64,000 nucleotides of DNA. Source: Gilvimarinus polysaccharolyticus (GTDB taxonomy: Bacteria; Pseudomonadota; Gammaproteobacteria; Pseudomonadales; Cellvibrionaceae). Numbering within the stretch: position 1 is the stretch's first letter; each line of letters begins with the position of its first letter. Under the pieces are notes generated by a model. That model did no database searches. It was not told where the DNA came from and saw only the letters and a program-made list of their open reading frames with translations. Shown here in pieces: positions 1 to 8,643 of the stretch. A program made the translations under genes and the position numbers. The stretch covers positions 522,169-586,168 of the forward strand of contig NZ_LFIJ01000001.1 in the NCBI RefSeq assembly GCF_001187555.1. Reading direction: 5' to 3'.

Positions 1-146
1 CCACCTAAGTGAATATTGTTAAGTTGTTCGACGAATAAAATACCTGCCCCAAAAGACACAGAAAACCAGATACTAAGAAGAATAAGTAGCCAGCGAATGT
101 TGGCTCGCCAGTAAGCTCGGGCGGCCTCTTTAGATGAAAAACTCAT
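1..146 (-). CDS. Sodium/solute symporter small subunit, DUF4212 family (3' part cut by window edge)
   Basis: The reverse strand from the ATG at 144-146 reads through to the window edge and gives 48 residues beginning MSFSSKEAARAYWRANIRWL. This is the conserved opening of DUF4212 proteins: a K-x-x-AYWRANxR motif, then a hydrophobic segment (residues about 20-40, including WFSVSFGAGILFVE) and the LNNIHLGG turn. Family members are two-helix inner-membrane proteins encoded just before a sodium:solute symporter (SSS family, acetate/actP-like), for which they act as a small subunit. The partner gene would lie downstream, beyond coordinate 1, and cannot be seen. It was too short for ordinary ORF calling here; the call rests on the N-terminal motif. 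Confidence 0.8.
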   Translation of the reverse strand, partial: MSFSSKEAARAYWRANIRWLLILLSIWFSVSFGAGILFVEQLNNIHLG

Positions 147-224
147 ATGAAAGCTCCGTTTATTGTGATGTTTTTATCGGCCTATATATTTTTATAATAT
201 GCTATTGCTTGAGTTTAGAAATTG

Positions 225-938
225 TTAATGATTGACTAAAAAACTGTTTATAGATAATCGAGCATTAGCTGGGTCTTGTGAGAAATCAAATTCGGGGGTA
301 ATAACGCCGGAGTGCAAGCTGGTGCAAGAGTAAAGTATTAAACGATTGTAGCGCGCTGGGATCTCGGCAATCTTTTCAAACACTTCGGTGTCGGCAGAAA
401 TATAATCTGCTGCAGGCACTCCCACTTGTTTGGCGTCAGCGTCTAGAGCGCTTATGTAAGGTTTAAAGCGCACGTCGGTAATAGACTCAAAGCCGGTGCT
501 GCGGTGGCGATAAAAAGCGGTTCCGCCATATTGCTCGGTTGATTGGTTACACAAAAAATAAACGCTGGCTAACTCCTCTGGGTGACGAGAATCAAAATGC
601 GGGATGCGTTGCAGCGGTTTGAGTGAACTGGGCGGCTGGGTTACCAGAGAGTAGCTGGATTCTACTCGGCTAATGTCGCCAGGGCGAGTGCCAAATGCAT
701 CGGCCAGTAGTGGTGGCAGGGCCCCCTCTAAAGCATTAGTGTAAGCACTAGGCGCTGGCGCACGATGCCCTGGAAACAATCCTTGATCGGGTTTAAATGC
801 TGCACTGAGAGCTTGCTCGGCAAGCCATTCGGGATTATTTAAAAAATTATCAATAATTAACACAACTTGTCGTTCGCGACCGATATATCGACGCTTGATA
901 CGAGCTGTTGAATTGGTGAATAGCTTAGGTGTTATCAT
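225..938 (-). CDS. DUF6445 family protein (2-oxoglutarate/Fe(II) dioxygenase-like)
   Basis: This 237-residue soluble protein has no signal peptide. I recognise the DUF6445 pattern: an N-terminal segment with FLNNPEWLAEQAL (about residues 32-44), a central histidine-aspartate pair in RIPHFDSRHPEELASVYFL (about 110-129), and a C-terminal LILYSCTSLHSG (about 200-212) whose histidine could complete a 2-His-1-carboxylate iron site. In Cellvibrionaceae and related marine bacteria such proteins commonly sit near tryptophan-halogenase and TonB-receptor genes; neither is visible here. The substrate is unknown. It starts at the ATG at 936-938, is divergent from the phosphatase gene, and shares about 130 bases of upstream DNA with it. 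Confidence 0.65.
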   Translation of the reverse strand: MITPKLFTNSTARIKRRYIGRERQVVLIIDNFLNNPEWLAEQALSAAFKPDQGLFPGHRAPAPSAYTNALEGALPPLLADAFGTRPGDISRVESSYSLVTQPPSSLKPLQRIPHFDSRHPEELASVYFLCNQSTEQYGGTAFYRHRSTGFESITDVRFKPYISALDADAKQVGVPAADYISADTEVFEKIAEIPARYNRLILYSCTSLHSGVITPEFDFSQDPANARLSINSFLVNH

Positions 939-1071
939 GAGTTAGAATACTAAACATAGATAGATTGTTGGCATTATTTTTTGTAATTATCTGGCACTAT
1001 ACGTCCCATCTGGGAGTGGCGCAATTGCCGCTTTCTATATCAATGCTTTTGATTAACTAGTAGGAGCGAAA

Positions 1072-2415
1072 ATGAAACAGACATTGGCCGCCACGGCCCT
1101 ATTATTTATCACTCAAGTGGCCAGCGCTGCAACAGCTCAGCAAGTCGCGCCACAGTCGATTATTTACGTAATTGGCGACGGCATGGGCATGGAGTACATA
1201 ACTGCCTACCGTCACTTTGTCGATGATCCTGCGACAGAAGAAATCGAAGAAACCTTGTTTGATCGTTATTTCGTCGGCACCTCGGCCACTCATCCTCACG
1301 GCCATGAGCTAGTGACCGATTCAGCCGCAGGCGCCACCGCGTTATCGGCTGCTATTAAAACGTATAACGGAGCGATTGGCGTAGACATAGATAAGCAGCC
1401 AGTTGAAACATTGCTAGAGCGGGCCAAAACGCTGGGCTACAGCACGGCGATGGTTACTACTAGCCAGATCAACCATGCAACTCCAGCAAGCTTTGCGGCC
1501 CATATAGATAGCCGCCAAAAGTACGATGAAATTGCCGATCAGTACTTGGATAACCGTATTGCAGGAAAACCATGGGTTGATGTATTAATTGGCGGCGGAG
1601 AAAAATACTTTAAACGTGAGGATCGCGATTTGGTGGCAGGCTTTACCGCACTTGGGTATCAATACGCCGATAGTTTTGCTTTGTTAGACCGTATTGAAGC
1701 TGCCCCAGCGTTGGCACTGTTAGCTGATAAAGGTTTGCCGTTTGCCATAGATGCACCGCCGGCTAATCGCTTGGCGGTAATGACCAGCAAAGCTTTGGCG
1801 TTATTGCCCAAAAATAAACCGTTCTTTTTACTGGTCGAGGCGAGTGAGATCGATTGGTGCGGGCATGCCAATGATATTGCTTGCGCTATGGGTGAGATGC
1901 ACGATGCCGAGCAAACCTTAGGCGTGGTGAGCCGTTATGTCTCCGAGCATAACAATACCGTTATGGTGATGACGGCCGATCACAGCACAGGTGGTTTAAG
2001 TATGGGCGCCAATGGCGAGTACGAATGGCGCGCATCCGTTGTGCGCGGGGTTAAAGCATCGGCTGGCGAGCTGGCCCGCGAACTAAAAGAGGCGGGTAAT
2101 ACATGGCCAGTCAAGTGGCAGGAGCTAACCGGCATTACGCTTAGCGCCGAGCAGCAAGATACTATGGCTAAGCAGGTTAAAGCCTCGGTAATTGCCAATA
2201 CGGAAGCTGAAAAAAATAGCGCAAAAACCACGTTACGCAGCGGCATATTGGCCGCGATAAATACCGCCAGCGCTACTGGTTGGACAACTGGCGGCCATAC
2301 CGGTGGCGATGTTGGAGTCTTTGCCGCTGGGGTTAATCCCGAGCAATTTGCCGGCCACCAAGATAATACCGCTATTGCGCTAAAACTATTTACTCGGTTA
2401 CGTCCGGTGCAATAA
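1072..2415 (+). CDS. Alkaline phosphatase, PhoA superfamily, secreted
   Basis: A 447-residue phosphomonoesterase exported by a signal peptide (MKQTLAATALLFITQVASAA, cleavage near residue 20), so acting in the periplasm or outside to release phosphate. Alkaline phosphatase signatures appear in order: GDGMG at 35-39 (first metal ligand region), DSAAGATA at 83-90 with Ser84 as the phosphorylated nucleophile, SQINHATPAS at 131-140, E256/D261/H265 in VEASEIDWCGH, TADHSTGG at 301-308 (D303, H304), and H409 in TGGHTGGD. A good Shine-Dalgarno (TAGGAG) lies seven bases before the ATG. Its last 26 bases overlap the convergent YihY gene. No Pho box was recognised upstream, so phosphate control is only an assumption. 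Confidence 0.93.
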   Translation: MKQTLAATALLFITQVASAATAQQVAPQSIIYVIGDGMGMEYITAYRHFVDDPATEEIEETLFDRYFVGTSATHPHGHELVTDSAAGATALSAAIKTYNGAIGVDIDKQPVETLLERAKTLGYSTAMVTTSQINHATPASFAAHIDSRQKYDEIADQYLDNRIAGKPWVDVLIGGGEKYFKREDRDLVAGFTALGYQYADSFALLDRIEAAPALALLADKGLPFAIDAPPANRLAVMTSKALALLPKNKPFFLLVEASEIDWCGHANDIACAMGEMHDAEQTLGVVSRYVSEHNNTVMVMTADHSTGGLSMGANGEYEWRASVVRGVKASAGELARELKEAGNTWPVKWQELTGITLSAEQQDTMAKQVKASVIANTEAEKNSAKTTLRSGILAAINTASATGWTTGGHTGGDVGVFAAGVNPEQFAGHQDNTAIALKLFTRLRPVQ

Positions 2416-3781
2416 GCGAATGTTCGGCGGTGGTACGTATCCAGTCGGCCATCGTTTGTTCACCCAGCTCTGCGTATAAGGCGGCCTCAACCCGGGCTTC
2501 TAATACATTGATGGCGGTATTTTTGAGCAGTGATCCAGGGATGTCGCTTTCGTGACGCCTTAGTGTTTGTAAAACCTCTCGCAGGGTAATACGATCGAGG
2601 GAGCGGGCAGGAACCAACCGGTTGGCATCTGTTCCCGAGATCATTATCAGATCGTACTTAAGCATTTTATGGATCATACGCTGGATTTCTTCTGGTCCTA
2701 CCGACAAATGAGATTCCATTTTAGCGATTGAGGTACTGCCTTCATCGTTGTCAAAATTGCAAGCGACCTTGTGCATAATGGCAAGTCCTGTAAGCTCGTC
2801 GATACGAGCCGAGGGGAGATTAACTCGCGATCGGGTAATTTGTTGCGCGTGTTGTGAATAAAACGCAACGGCGGCACCTACCAACAAGATCAGCCAAGCC
2901 AGATACAGCCAAATAAGCAGTAAAATACCAACTGCAAAACCCGAGTAAATCGCGGTGTAGTTGCTTGATGAAGATACGAAAAGCGTAAAGCCAAAAATGG
3001 TGGTTTGCCATATTACACCGGCCACTAAGCCACCTAAAAATGCATGAGGTAGCCTGACGCGAGTATTGGGAATGAAGGTATATAGAAAGGTAAACAACCC
3101 AATAATAATGACATAGGGCATCGCGCTGGATAAAAATCCGTACAGCCAACCAAGAGGCGCAAACTCAATAAGGTTTTGCATCGTCTGGCTGTTAATCAGC
3201 GCAGCAGTGGCGCCCATGGCCGAAAACACCAGTAACGGGCCGATCATAATGACACTTAGATAACTGCTAAAACGCTGACCTAACGAGCGACTTTCACTGA
3301 CGCGCCAAATCTCATTAAACGAGCGCTCGATTTTTTGAATCAGAGAGATAACCGTATAAATTAATACCCCAAGTCCAACTGAGCCTAAAACCCCTACCTT
3401 AATGTTATCGACAAAGCTTAAAATATTTTCGACTACCATTGGGCCGCGATCACCCAATGGGGCTGCCAGCATATGATCAAGAATAGGTTCTAGCTGGTTG
3501 TGCACCCCAAAGCCTTTCAGCACAGAAAAACTTAAAGCTAAAAAGGGCACCAGTGATAACAAAGTCGTGTACACCAGACTCATGGCGTGCAGAGTGATGT
3601 CGCCGCGCACTAAATCGCGTACCACCGCTACAATCACGCGCGATAAATGCCAAAAACGTTGATGCAATTTTGAGCGGTGTGCAGTTTCTACCTGCCATAA
3701 ACCGCGGTCAAGTGCACGCAGGCCGTTCTCGATTTTTTTAGCAATCGATTCTGAGGGAACTTTGTGATCGCTGTCGCTCAT
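2390..3781 (-). CDS. YihY/UPF0761 family inner-membrane protein
   Basis: This 463-residue protein belongs to the YihY family, once mislabelled ribonuclease BN. After a polar N-terminus (about 1-45) come roughly six membrane helices between residues 50 and 320, with the family signature SLVYTTLLSLVPFLALSFSV near 68-87 and an NTRVRLPHAFLGGLVAG loop near 235-251. The cytoplasmic C-terminal 140 residues look like a winged-helix-type extension, as in the longer gammaproteobacterial members. The role is unproven; a transport or envelope function is presumed. The coding region converges on the alkaline phosphatase gene with a 26-base overlap. It is preceded by about 90 bases separating it from the antiporter gene on the same strand. 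Confidence 0.85.
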   Translation of the reverse strand: MSDSDHKVPSESIAKKIENGLRALDRGLWQVETAHRSKLHQRFWHLSRVIVAVVRDLVRGDITLHAMSLVYTTLLSLVPFLALSFSVLKGFGVHNQLEPILDHMLAAPLGDRGPMVVENILSFVDNIKVGVLGSVGLGVLIYTVISLIQKIERSFNEIWRVSESRSLGQRFSSYLSVIMIGPLLVFSAMGATAALINSQTMQNLIEFAPLGWLYGFLSSAMPYVIIIGLFTFLYTFIPNTRVRLPHAFLGGLVAGVIWQTTIFGFTLFVSSSSNYTAIYSGFAVGILLLIWLYLAWLILLVGAAVAFYSQHAQQITRSRVNLPSARIDELTGLAIMHKVACNFDNDEGSTSIAKMESHLSVGPEEIQRMIHKMLKYDLIMISGTDANRLVPARSLDRITLREVLQTLRRHESDIPGSLLKNTAINVLEARVEAALYAELGEQTMADWIRTTAEHSLIAPDVTE

Positions 3782-3870
3782 ACGGGTATCCGATATAAAA
3801 AGTTAAAGTGCGCTGGCTTTGATTAAACGTCATACGCACGAATCGTTTGTTTGTATTGATCGCCATGTGT

Positions 3871-5706
3871 TTAGGCTGCTACGGTTGCATCGTTACCATT
3901 ATCACGGGACTTAGGTTTTGGCTGATGCACTAAGCTTAGCAGGACCCAGTCTTTGCCAGGTGAAAAATCTTCGCCCTCAATAAACGGTTTAAGTTTGCCT
4001 TTGTTGGTAATGACAAACAGTAATTGAGGTTTGCCTTCTTGGCGATCGAAGTCTTCTATGGTGAACTCCTCGGTGAGTCGAGTGGCGCGAATCTCGGCGC
4101 CACTGCCCATTAAACTGGCGAGCTTTGTATAGGTTAAATCCGAGCTAAACAAAGCGGCGCCTTTAAGTTGGGAGGCCACTTGATGCTTTTCGGTTTTTTT
4201 ATTGTCCGCGCTGGTGCGTACCGAAAATATGTGTCGATCGCCAAATTCACTGCGAAAATGCATGCCGGTAATGACGTTAAGCTCGCGCAGTGGTGACAAA
4301 GCAATAAGATTGCCAATGCCAGACAATTCTAATCGTTGCGAGGCAAACTCAGACACTGGATTACCGTAAAATGTTTTCAGCCCATCCATACGTGCTAAAC
4401 GAATATTGTCCCAGTTGGAATCACACATTAATACTGGCAAATCTTGTTGTTTTAATGCTTTACCAATACGACGGGCAACCTGATTGGCCCCCAGAATTAA
4501 TACTCCGCGAGGCTCGGGCTCTACGATCCCGAGCAGTTTTGCCAAGGGGCGTGAAGTGGCGCTTTGAAATACTACGGTGCCGAGAATAACGGCAAAGGTT
4601 AGTGGCACTAATAAGTCGGCACCTTTAACTCCGTTCTCGGCTAAGCGTAAGGCGAAAAGGGCCGATACCGCAGCGGCGACAATACCCCGTGGCGCGATCC
4701 AGCCAAGTAATATTCGTTCGCGAACTTTCACCTCTGAGCCGAGAGTTGCCAGCGCTACCGATATCGGCCGCGCGACAAACTGAATAACCAGTAACAGCAA
4801 TAATGATGCAACCGTAAAAATACCAATAAGCTGCTCTAGAGTTAGACGCGCGGCGAGAATGATAAACAGGCCCGAGATAAACAAGATGGTTAGATTTTCT
4901 TTGAAATTAAGGATGTTGTGAATATGTACGCCGCGCATATTGCCAAGCCACATACCCATAACGGTAACACCCAAAAGGCCTGATTCGTGTGCTAGGTGAT
5001 TACAAAAAGTAAACACCATAAACAAGATACTTAAGGTCGCCAGATTTTGTAAATATTCCGGCAAGCGGCGCTGAATAAGAATCTTACCTAAAGTATAGCC
5101 AGCCGCCGCACCTACTGTAAGGCCGATGACAATAATCTCTAAAAACAGCAATAAGCTCTGACTAAAGGCCTCACCGCCACTTTGAGTGACGATAAACTCA
5201 TACACGACAACCACCAGCAAGGCGCCAATTGGATCGATGATGATGCCTTCCCAGCGCAGGATGTTAGCCACTCTCTCAGATGGCCGAACGGAGCGTAGTA
5301 GCGGTGTCACAACCGTCGGGCCGGTTACGACCATCAGCGCGCCAAACAAAACAGATAATTGCCAGCTCAAGTCAAACAACAGATGCGCCGCCACGGTGAC
5401 AATAATCCAAGTGATGGGGGCTGCGACAGTGATCATTCGTTGTACAACTTTGGTTGTGCTGCCCAGCTCCTCAAAGTTAAGGGTTAGACTACCCTCAAAC
5501 AGAATCACCGCTACCGCCAAAGAGACTAATGGAAACAGCAAGTTGCCAAAAATATCATCAGGGGTAAGCCAGCCTAAGCCGGGGCCTAAGATGAGGCCGG
5601 CAATTAAGAGGAATAAAATGGCTGGTAGACGTGCCTTCCAGGCACCCCACTGACAGGCGAGCGCGGCAATTCCGATAATGGCAATTGCCATGGCTGAGTC
5701 GTGCAT
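3871..5706 (-). CDS. CPA1-type Na+/H+ antiporter with C-terminal Rossmann (TrkA-N/RCK) domain
   Basis: A 611-residue inner-membrane exchanger. Residues about 5-390 form the Na_H_Exchanger domain with some twelve helices, including the conserved stretch LFEGSLTLNFEEL (about 69-81) and APRGIVAAAVSALFAL (about 335-350). Residues about 393-510 carry a nucleotide-binding fold with GVLILGANQVARRIGKAL, the GxGxxG-like loop of TrkA-N domains, which in this family gates transport in response to NAD(H) or related ligands. Expected role: exchange of cytoplasmic Na+ or K+ for protons, useful in sea water. It starts at the ATG at 5704-5706; an in-frame ATG five codons later is possible. It is divergent from the thioesterase gene. 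Confidence 0.88.
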   Translation of the reverse strand: MHDSAMAIAIIGIAALACQWGAWKARLPAILFLLIAGLILGPGLGWLTPDDIFGNLLFPLVSLAVAVILFEGSLTLNFEELGSTTKVVQRMITVAAPITWIIVTVAAHLLFDLSWQLSVLFGALMVVTGPTVVTPLLRSVRPSERVANILRWEGIIIDPIGALLVVVVYEFIVTQSGGEAFSQSLLLFLEIIVIGLTVGAAAGYTLGKILIQRRLPEYLQNLATLSILFMVFTFCNHLAHESGLLGVTVMGMWLGNMRGVHIHNILNFKENLTILFISGLFIILAARLTLEQLIGIFTVASLLLLLVIQFVARPISVALATLGSEVKVRERILLGWIAPRGIVAAAVSALFALRLAENGVKGADLLVPLTFAVILGTVVFQSATSRPLAKLLGIVEPEPRGVLILGANQVARRIGKALKQQDLPVLMCDSNWDNIRLARMDGLKTFYGNPVSEFASQRLELSGIGNLIALSPLRELNVITGMHFRSEFGDRHIFSVRTSADNKKTEKHQVASQLKGAALFSSDLTYTKLASLMGSGAEIRATRLTEEFTIEDFDRQEGKPQLLFVITNKGKLKPFIEGEDFSPGKDWVLLSLVHQPKPKSRDNGNDATVAA

Positions 5707-5807
5707 AAAAAATCCTTTGGTTGTGCGAGATTAGTGCGTAGTCACTACTCATCATAATCGATAGCGTCTATGATGGCTAAAGGCAAATGAGTAAAGAGGA
5801 GACATCC

Positions 5808-6248
5808 GTGACCGATCGTGACGATTTTTTACGCAGCTTTCCAGTAACCATCGAGATTGACGTACAGTGGGGGGAGATGGACGCCTTTGGCCATGTCAAC
5901 AACGCCGTATATCTGCGTTACTTTGAGTCCGCCCGTATCGCCTATATGCGCCGAATGAGCCAAAAAGGGGTGTTTGATACCGGGCAAATACTGCCGGTAT
6001 TGGCCGAGACCGCTTGTCGCTATCGCCGCCCGATACGCTACCCCGACCACTTAATAGTGGGTTGTACCGTCACTGAGGTTCACGAGCACGGATTTTCTCA
6101 AGAGTACGAAATTTATAGCCAAGAGTTAGGTGAGATAGCCGCCACCGGTGTGGGCCGTATTGTATTATTAGACAAACGCTCCCAGCAGAAGTCGTTACTA
6201 GCCCCCGAGCTACACAGCGAAATTAAATTATTAGAGTCATTGAACTAA
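5808..6248 (+). CDS. Hotdog-fold acyl-CoA thioesterase (YbgC/FadM-like)
   Basis: A thioesterase of the 4-hydroxybenzoyl-CoA thioesterase family, 146 residues from the GTG preferred here. The catalytic signature is WGEMDAFGHVNNAVYLRYFE, where the aspartate of MDAFGHVNN is the expected catalytic residue; the rest follows the single-hotdog pattern with ARIAYM and a final beta strand. An ATG lies in frame 21 bases upstream (5787), but the strong ribosome-binding site AGAGGAGA sits five bases before the GTG at 5808 and overlaps the codons after the ATG, so the GTG is the likelier start. The substrate is probably a fatty acyl-CoA, but this is not determined. The DUF6164 gene follows 14 bases downstream. 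Confidence 0.85.
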   Translation: MTDRDDFLRSFPVTIEIDVQWGEMDAFGHVNNAVYLRYFESARIAYMRRMSQKGVFDTGQILPVLAETACRYRRPIRYPDHLIVGCTVTEVHEHGFSQEYEIYSQELGEIAATGVGRIVLLDKRSQQKSLLAPELHSEIKLLESLN

Positions 6249-6262
6249 GTGTAAGGTGCCAC

Positions 6263-6622
6263 TTGCCACAATTATTAATGCGAACCACCGGCGCCAGCGC
6301 CGCAGAAATCGATGGCCTTATAGAGCTATTACAAAGCGAGGGTATAGTTTGTTATACGACCGATGCTGGCCGCTGGCGCTTGGGGGTAGATGGCTTATGG
6401 CTTGCTGACGATAAAGATGTGCCAAGGGCGCGCGAGCTGGGCGCTGGGTTTCAGTACGAGTTTAGCAAAGAGTCACGTGCGGACTTTGAACGCCGATTGG
6501 CCGAGGGAACAGCGCCTACGTTTGCCAGCCAGTTGCGCCAGCGGCCCATGGTGGTCATAGGCACTGTGCTTGCTATTGCGGCTATAGCGATGCTGTCGCT
6601 GTTGCCACTGGCGCTCGGTTGA
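6263..6622 (+). CDS. DUF6164 family small membrane-anchored protein
   Basis: A 119-residue protein that matches DUF6164: an N-terminal MPQLLMRTTGASAAEIDGL segment, a strand-helix core with GRWRLGVDGLWLADD (about 36-50), a polar linker, and one C-terminal membrane helix (about 95-118, rich in Val, Ile, Ala and Leu). The fold resembles small DUF2007-type signal-like domains, so a regulatory role is conceivable but unknown. The start is the TTG at 6263, backed by AAGGTG about five bases upstream and by the family's habit of beginning with a short M-x-x-L-L-x-R motif; the ATG at 6278 has no ribosome-binding site. It probably shares a transcript with the thioesterase. Confidence 0.7.
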   Translation: MPQLLMRTTGASAAEIDGLIELLQSEGIVCYTTDAGRWRLGVDGLWLADDKDVPRARELGAGFQYEFSKESRADFERRLAEGTAPTFASQLRQRPMVVIGTVLAIAAIAMLSLLPLALG

Positions 6623-6675
6623 CGTTTATGCGGTAACGTGGACAACCGAGCGATCCAATGCAGCGCGGATGCTGC

Positions 6676-7497
6676 TTAAGCGTTGCGTTTTACGCGGCGA
6701 GTAATGCCCGCGCTTAATAGTGCGAGTAACATTAGCCAGCTGACGCTACCGCCGCCACCACCACTGCTACCGCCATCACCATCACTAGCTGAGCCGTCAT
6801 CGCGGGTGGTGGGTTTAGGGTTTAGGTTGGCGGCAGTGTCAACAGCCGCGTCGAGGACTACGATGTTTTGCACCAAGACGATATGATCTTCTGTTGGTAA
6901 AAGTTTATCGTTGTAATCATCTTGAGAGTAATCTCGAACAGGCATTTCGTCTAATGCTGAAATGTTTAAAAATTCTTCACTGCTGAAGTTGCCACGGCGT
7001 AATGTGGCAATGGCATCAATAATGGCCATGCCATTGCCAGTCACTTCACCGAATGCTGTAAAGCCACCGTTTTGGTTATCGAGGTTAGCGCTGTTATCGC
7101 CAAGGTTAAAAAACCATTGATTAGTTCCGGTGCTTGGCCCCGCCGCAGTTTTGGCCATTGCAATGGTGCCGCGCTGGTTAGACAGTAGTGGTTCGTTGAG
7201 TACCGGATCATTGCTGGCAATAACGCTAAATTGGTTGGCCTCGGTATTAAACTGAAAACCGCCGCCTTGAACAATAAACCCAGGTACCGAGCGATGAAAA
7301 AAGGTGTCTGTGTAAGCTTCAGCCTCAACATACGCTAAAAAGTTAGCCACAGTCTCGGGCGTGGTCTCATCATAGAGGTTCACTTCAAAATCGCCCATTA
7401 CAGTTTGAAACTGGACGGTAGTCGCTTGGCTAAATGTACTTAAGCCTAATAATGACGCCAAAGTAAAGCCAGTAGCGGCTTTCGATAAATAACCCAT
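6676..7497 (-). CDS. Exported cyclophilin-type peptidyl-prolyl isomerase with GlyGly-CTERM sorting tail (copy A)
   Basis: A 273-residue isomerase in three parts. The signal peptide ends about residue 25 (SQA). The cyclophilin domain (about 27-215) has FHRSVPGFIVQGGGF, GTIAMAKT, NQWFFNLGDN and FTAFGEVTGNGM in the order of the family. A low-complexity Gly/Ser/Asp linker precedes SVSWLMLLALLSAG and a basic end (ITRRVKRNA). That Gly-rich, hydrophobic, basic tripartite tail is GlyGly-CTERM, the signal processed by rhombosortase, so the enzyme is probably released or held at the outer surface after type II secretion. Copy B is its tandem paralogue, 1.1 kb upstream. It probably assists folding of exported proteins; no substrate can be named. 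Confidence 0.9.
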   Translation of the reverse strand: MGYLSKAATGFTLASLLGLSTFSQATTVQFQTVMGDFEVNLYDETTPETVANFLAYVEAEAYTDTFFHRSVPGFIVQGGGFQFNTEANQFSVIASNDPVLNEPLLSNQRGTIAMAKTAAGPSTGTNQWFFNLGDNSANLDNQNGGFTAFGEVTGNGMAIIDAIATLRRGNFSSEEFLNISALDEMPVRDYSQDDYNDKLLPTEDHIVLVQNIVVLDAAVDTAANLNPKPTTRDDGSASDGDGGSSGGGGGSVSWLMLLALLSAGITRRVKRNA

Positions 7498-7549
7498 TGT
7501 GAATCTCCAAGGTAGATATTATGTTTATTAACGATCACTATAACGCGAT

Positions 7550-7655
7550 GGCGCTCAGCTAGGGTGAGAAACCTTATCAGAGCCGTCAGGAAAAAATTGT
7601 TAGAAAATGTATCGGGCTTATTGTCCTTGATACGATTGTAAGAAGACCTGCAGCG
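7550..7655. repeat. Tandem-duplication footprint, copy B (ydiJ tail plus cyclophilin leader)
   Basis: These 106 bases match 8644-8749 along their whole length with scattered substitutions and small indels. Shared blocks include CCTTGATACGATTG and CTGCAGCG. The other copy contains the real 3' end of ydiJ and the leader of cyclophilin B, so this copy is what remains of ydiJ after a tandem duplication with a period of about 1094 bases. It now serves as the upstream region of cyclophilin A. Confidence 0.85.
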
Positions 7656-7656
7656 A
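7618..7656 (-). pseudogene. Vestige of the ydiJ 3' end created by tandem duplication
   Basis: Read on the minus strand, this short stretch encodes LSLQVFLQSYQGQ and a TAA stop. The true YdiJ C-terminus at 8712 onwards is PHPLQIILQSYQGQ and TAA. The stop codons are exactly 1094 bases apart, the same as the spacing of the two cyclophilin starts (1095). Homology to ydiJ is lost above about 7657. It is not an expressed gene. Confidence 0.8.
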
Positions 7657-7698
7657 TAAGGTTAAATGTTAACGAGCGCTACAGGTTATCAAGGCACC

Positions 7699-8592
7699 TC
7701 AAAGCTGTTTAAACGCTAACCTACGGCTTGCGTAACGAGTGGCACTTGCGCCGACTAAAGCCAATAGCATCAGCCAGCCAATGCTACCGCCGCCACCACT
7801 AGAATTGCTAGAAACACTAGAAACACTAGAACTACTAGAACTACTAGAACTACTAGAACTACTAGAACTACTAGAACTACTAGAAACACTAGAACTACTA
7901 GAAACACTAGAAACACTAGAACTACTAGAAACACTAGAACTAGTTCCGGCGAAGGCATTCAACACCACAATACTTTTAATCAACATTAGGTTGTCTTCGG
8001 TCAGGGGCACTTTGCTCCTTATGTCGGCAGCGGTAACATTGCGCAAAGGCAAGTCGGTAAATGCACTGTTGGTCGATTTATAGTTTGCGACACTTAGCTT
8101 GGCAATCGCATCAACAATCTCCATGCCATTGCCTGTGACCTCGCCAAATACGGTAAAACCACTGTTGGTACTGTCTAAAAAATCGTTGCTATCGGCCAGG
8201 TTAATAAACCATTGGCTGGTTGCGCTGTGTGGTTGATTGTTTAGTTTGGCCATGGCGATGGTGCCACGGGTGTTGGAAATACCCGGCTCGTTTTTGATCG
8301 ATGCATTTGGGGTAATATTTTCGATTTGGTTGTTTTCTATATCAAAGGTAAAACCGCCACCTTGAATAACAAAGTTGTCTACTGAACGATGAATGATAGA
8401 GTCCGTAAAGGCTCCGGCTTCAACATACTCTAAAAAATTTGTCGTTGTGATGGGGGTAATCTCGTCAAACAGCTCGACCTCAAAATCACCCAGTACAGTT
8501 TGAAACTGTACCGTAGTTGCTTGGCCGCTGACGCTAAACCCTAATAGTGCTACTAAGGTAAAAAATCCGGTCAGTTTTGATGTGTAACCCAT
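7699..8592 (-). CDS. Exported cyclophilin-type peptidyl-prolyl isomerase with polyserine linker and GlyGly-CTERM tail (copy B)
   Basis: A 297-residue paralogue of copy A with the same layout: signal peptide ending near SGQA, cyclophilin core (about 27-215; IIHRSVDNFVIQGGGF, GTIAMAKL, SQWFINLADS, FTVFGEVTGNGM), then a linker and the tail GGGGSIGWLMLLALVGASAT plus basic residues. The linker differs: about 48 residues made only of Ser and Val triplets, encoded by a 9-bp minisatellite. The GlyGly-CTERM tail predicts rhombosortase processing at the outer membrane. It lies directly downstream of ydiJ on the same strand, 119 bases away, and is the copy still in the ancestral position. Substitutions such as Val-Asp for Pro-Gly after HRS suggest diverging substrate preference. 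Confidence 0.9.
   Translation of the reverse strand: MGYTSKLTGFFTLVALLGFSVSGQATTVQFQTVLGDFEVELFDEITPITTTNFLEYVEAGAFTDSIIHRSVDNFVIQGGGFTFDIENNQIENITPNASIKNEPGISNTRGTIAMAKLNNQPHSATSQWFINLADSNDFLDSTNSGFTVFGEVTGNGMEIVDAIAKLSVANYKSTNSAFTDLPLRNVTAADIRSKVPLTEDNLMLIKSIVVLNAFAGTSSSVSSSSSVSSVSSSSSVSSSSSSSSSSSSSSSSSSSSVSSVSSNSSGGGGSIGWLMLLALVGASATRYASRRLAFKQL
7802..7945. repeat. 9-bp coding minisatellite, 16 units, in the linker of cyclophilin B
   Basis: There are sixteen consecutive 9-base units on the plus strand: eight GAACTACTA, six GAAACACTA and one degenerate unit at each end. On the coding (minus) strand these spell Ser-Ser-Ser or Ser-Val-Ser. The unit length is a multiple of three, so gain or loss of units changes linker length without shifting frame. 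Confidence 0.97.
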
Positions 8593-8643
8593 TGTATAAT
8601 TCCGCCTAAATAGTCTAATGTTTAAATGTTTTTGTAATCTTCT

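Noticed and set aside
2414-3149. Possible ribonuclease activity of the YihY protein
   Set aside because: The old 'ribonuclease BN' name came from a mistaken assignment; the sequence is a polytopic membrane protein without nuclease motifs.
5186-5653. 155-residue plus-strand ORF over the Na+/H+ antiporter gene
   Set aside because: It is a shadow of a well-supported membrane-protein gene; its composition is the Thr/Arg/Lys-rich pattern of an antisense membrane helix.
7802-7945. Short regular repeats that could suggest a CRISPR array
   Set aside because: The units are only 9 bases, contiguous and without spacers, and they lie in frame inside a gene.
7739-8083. Plus-strand ORF with a LELLETLE-type repeat over the cyclophilin B gene
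   Set aside because: It is the antisense reading of the Ser/Val minisatellite and cyclophilin core; it has no ribosome-binding site and no family match.
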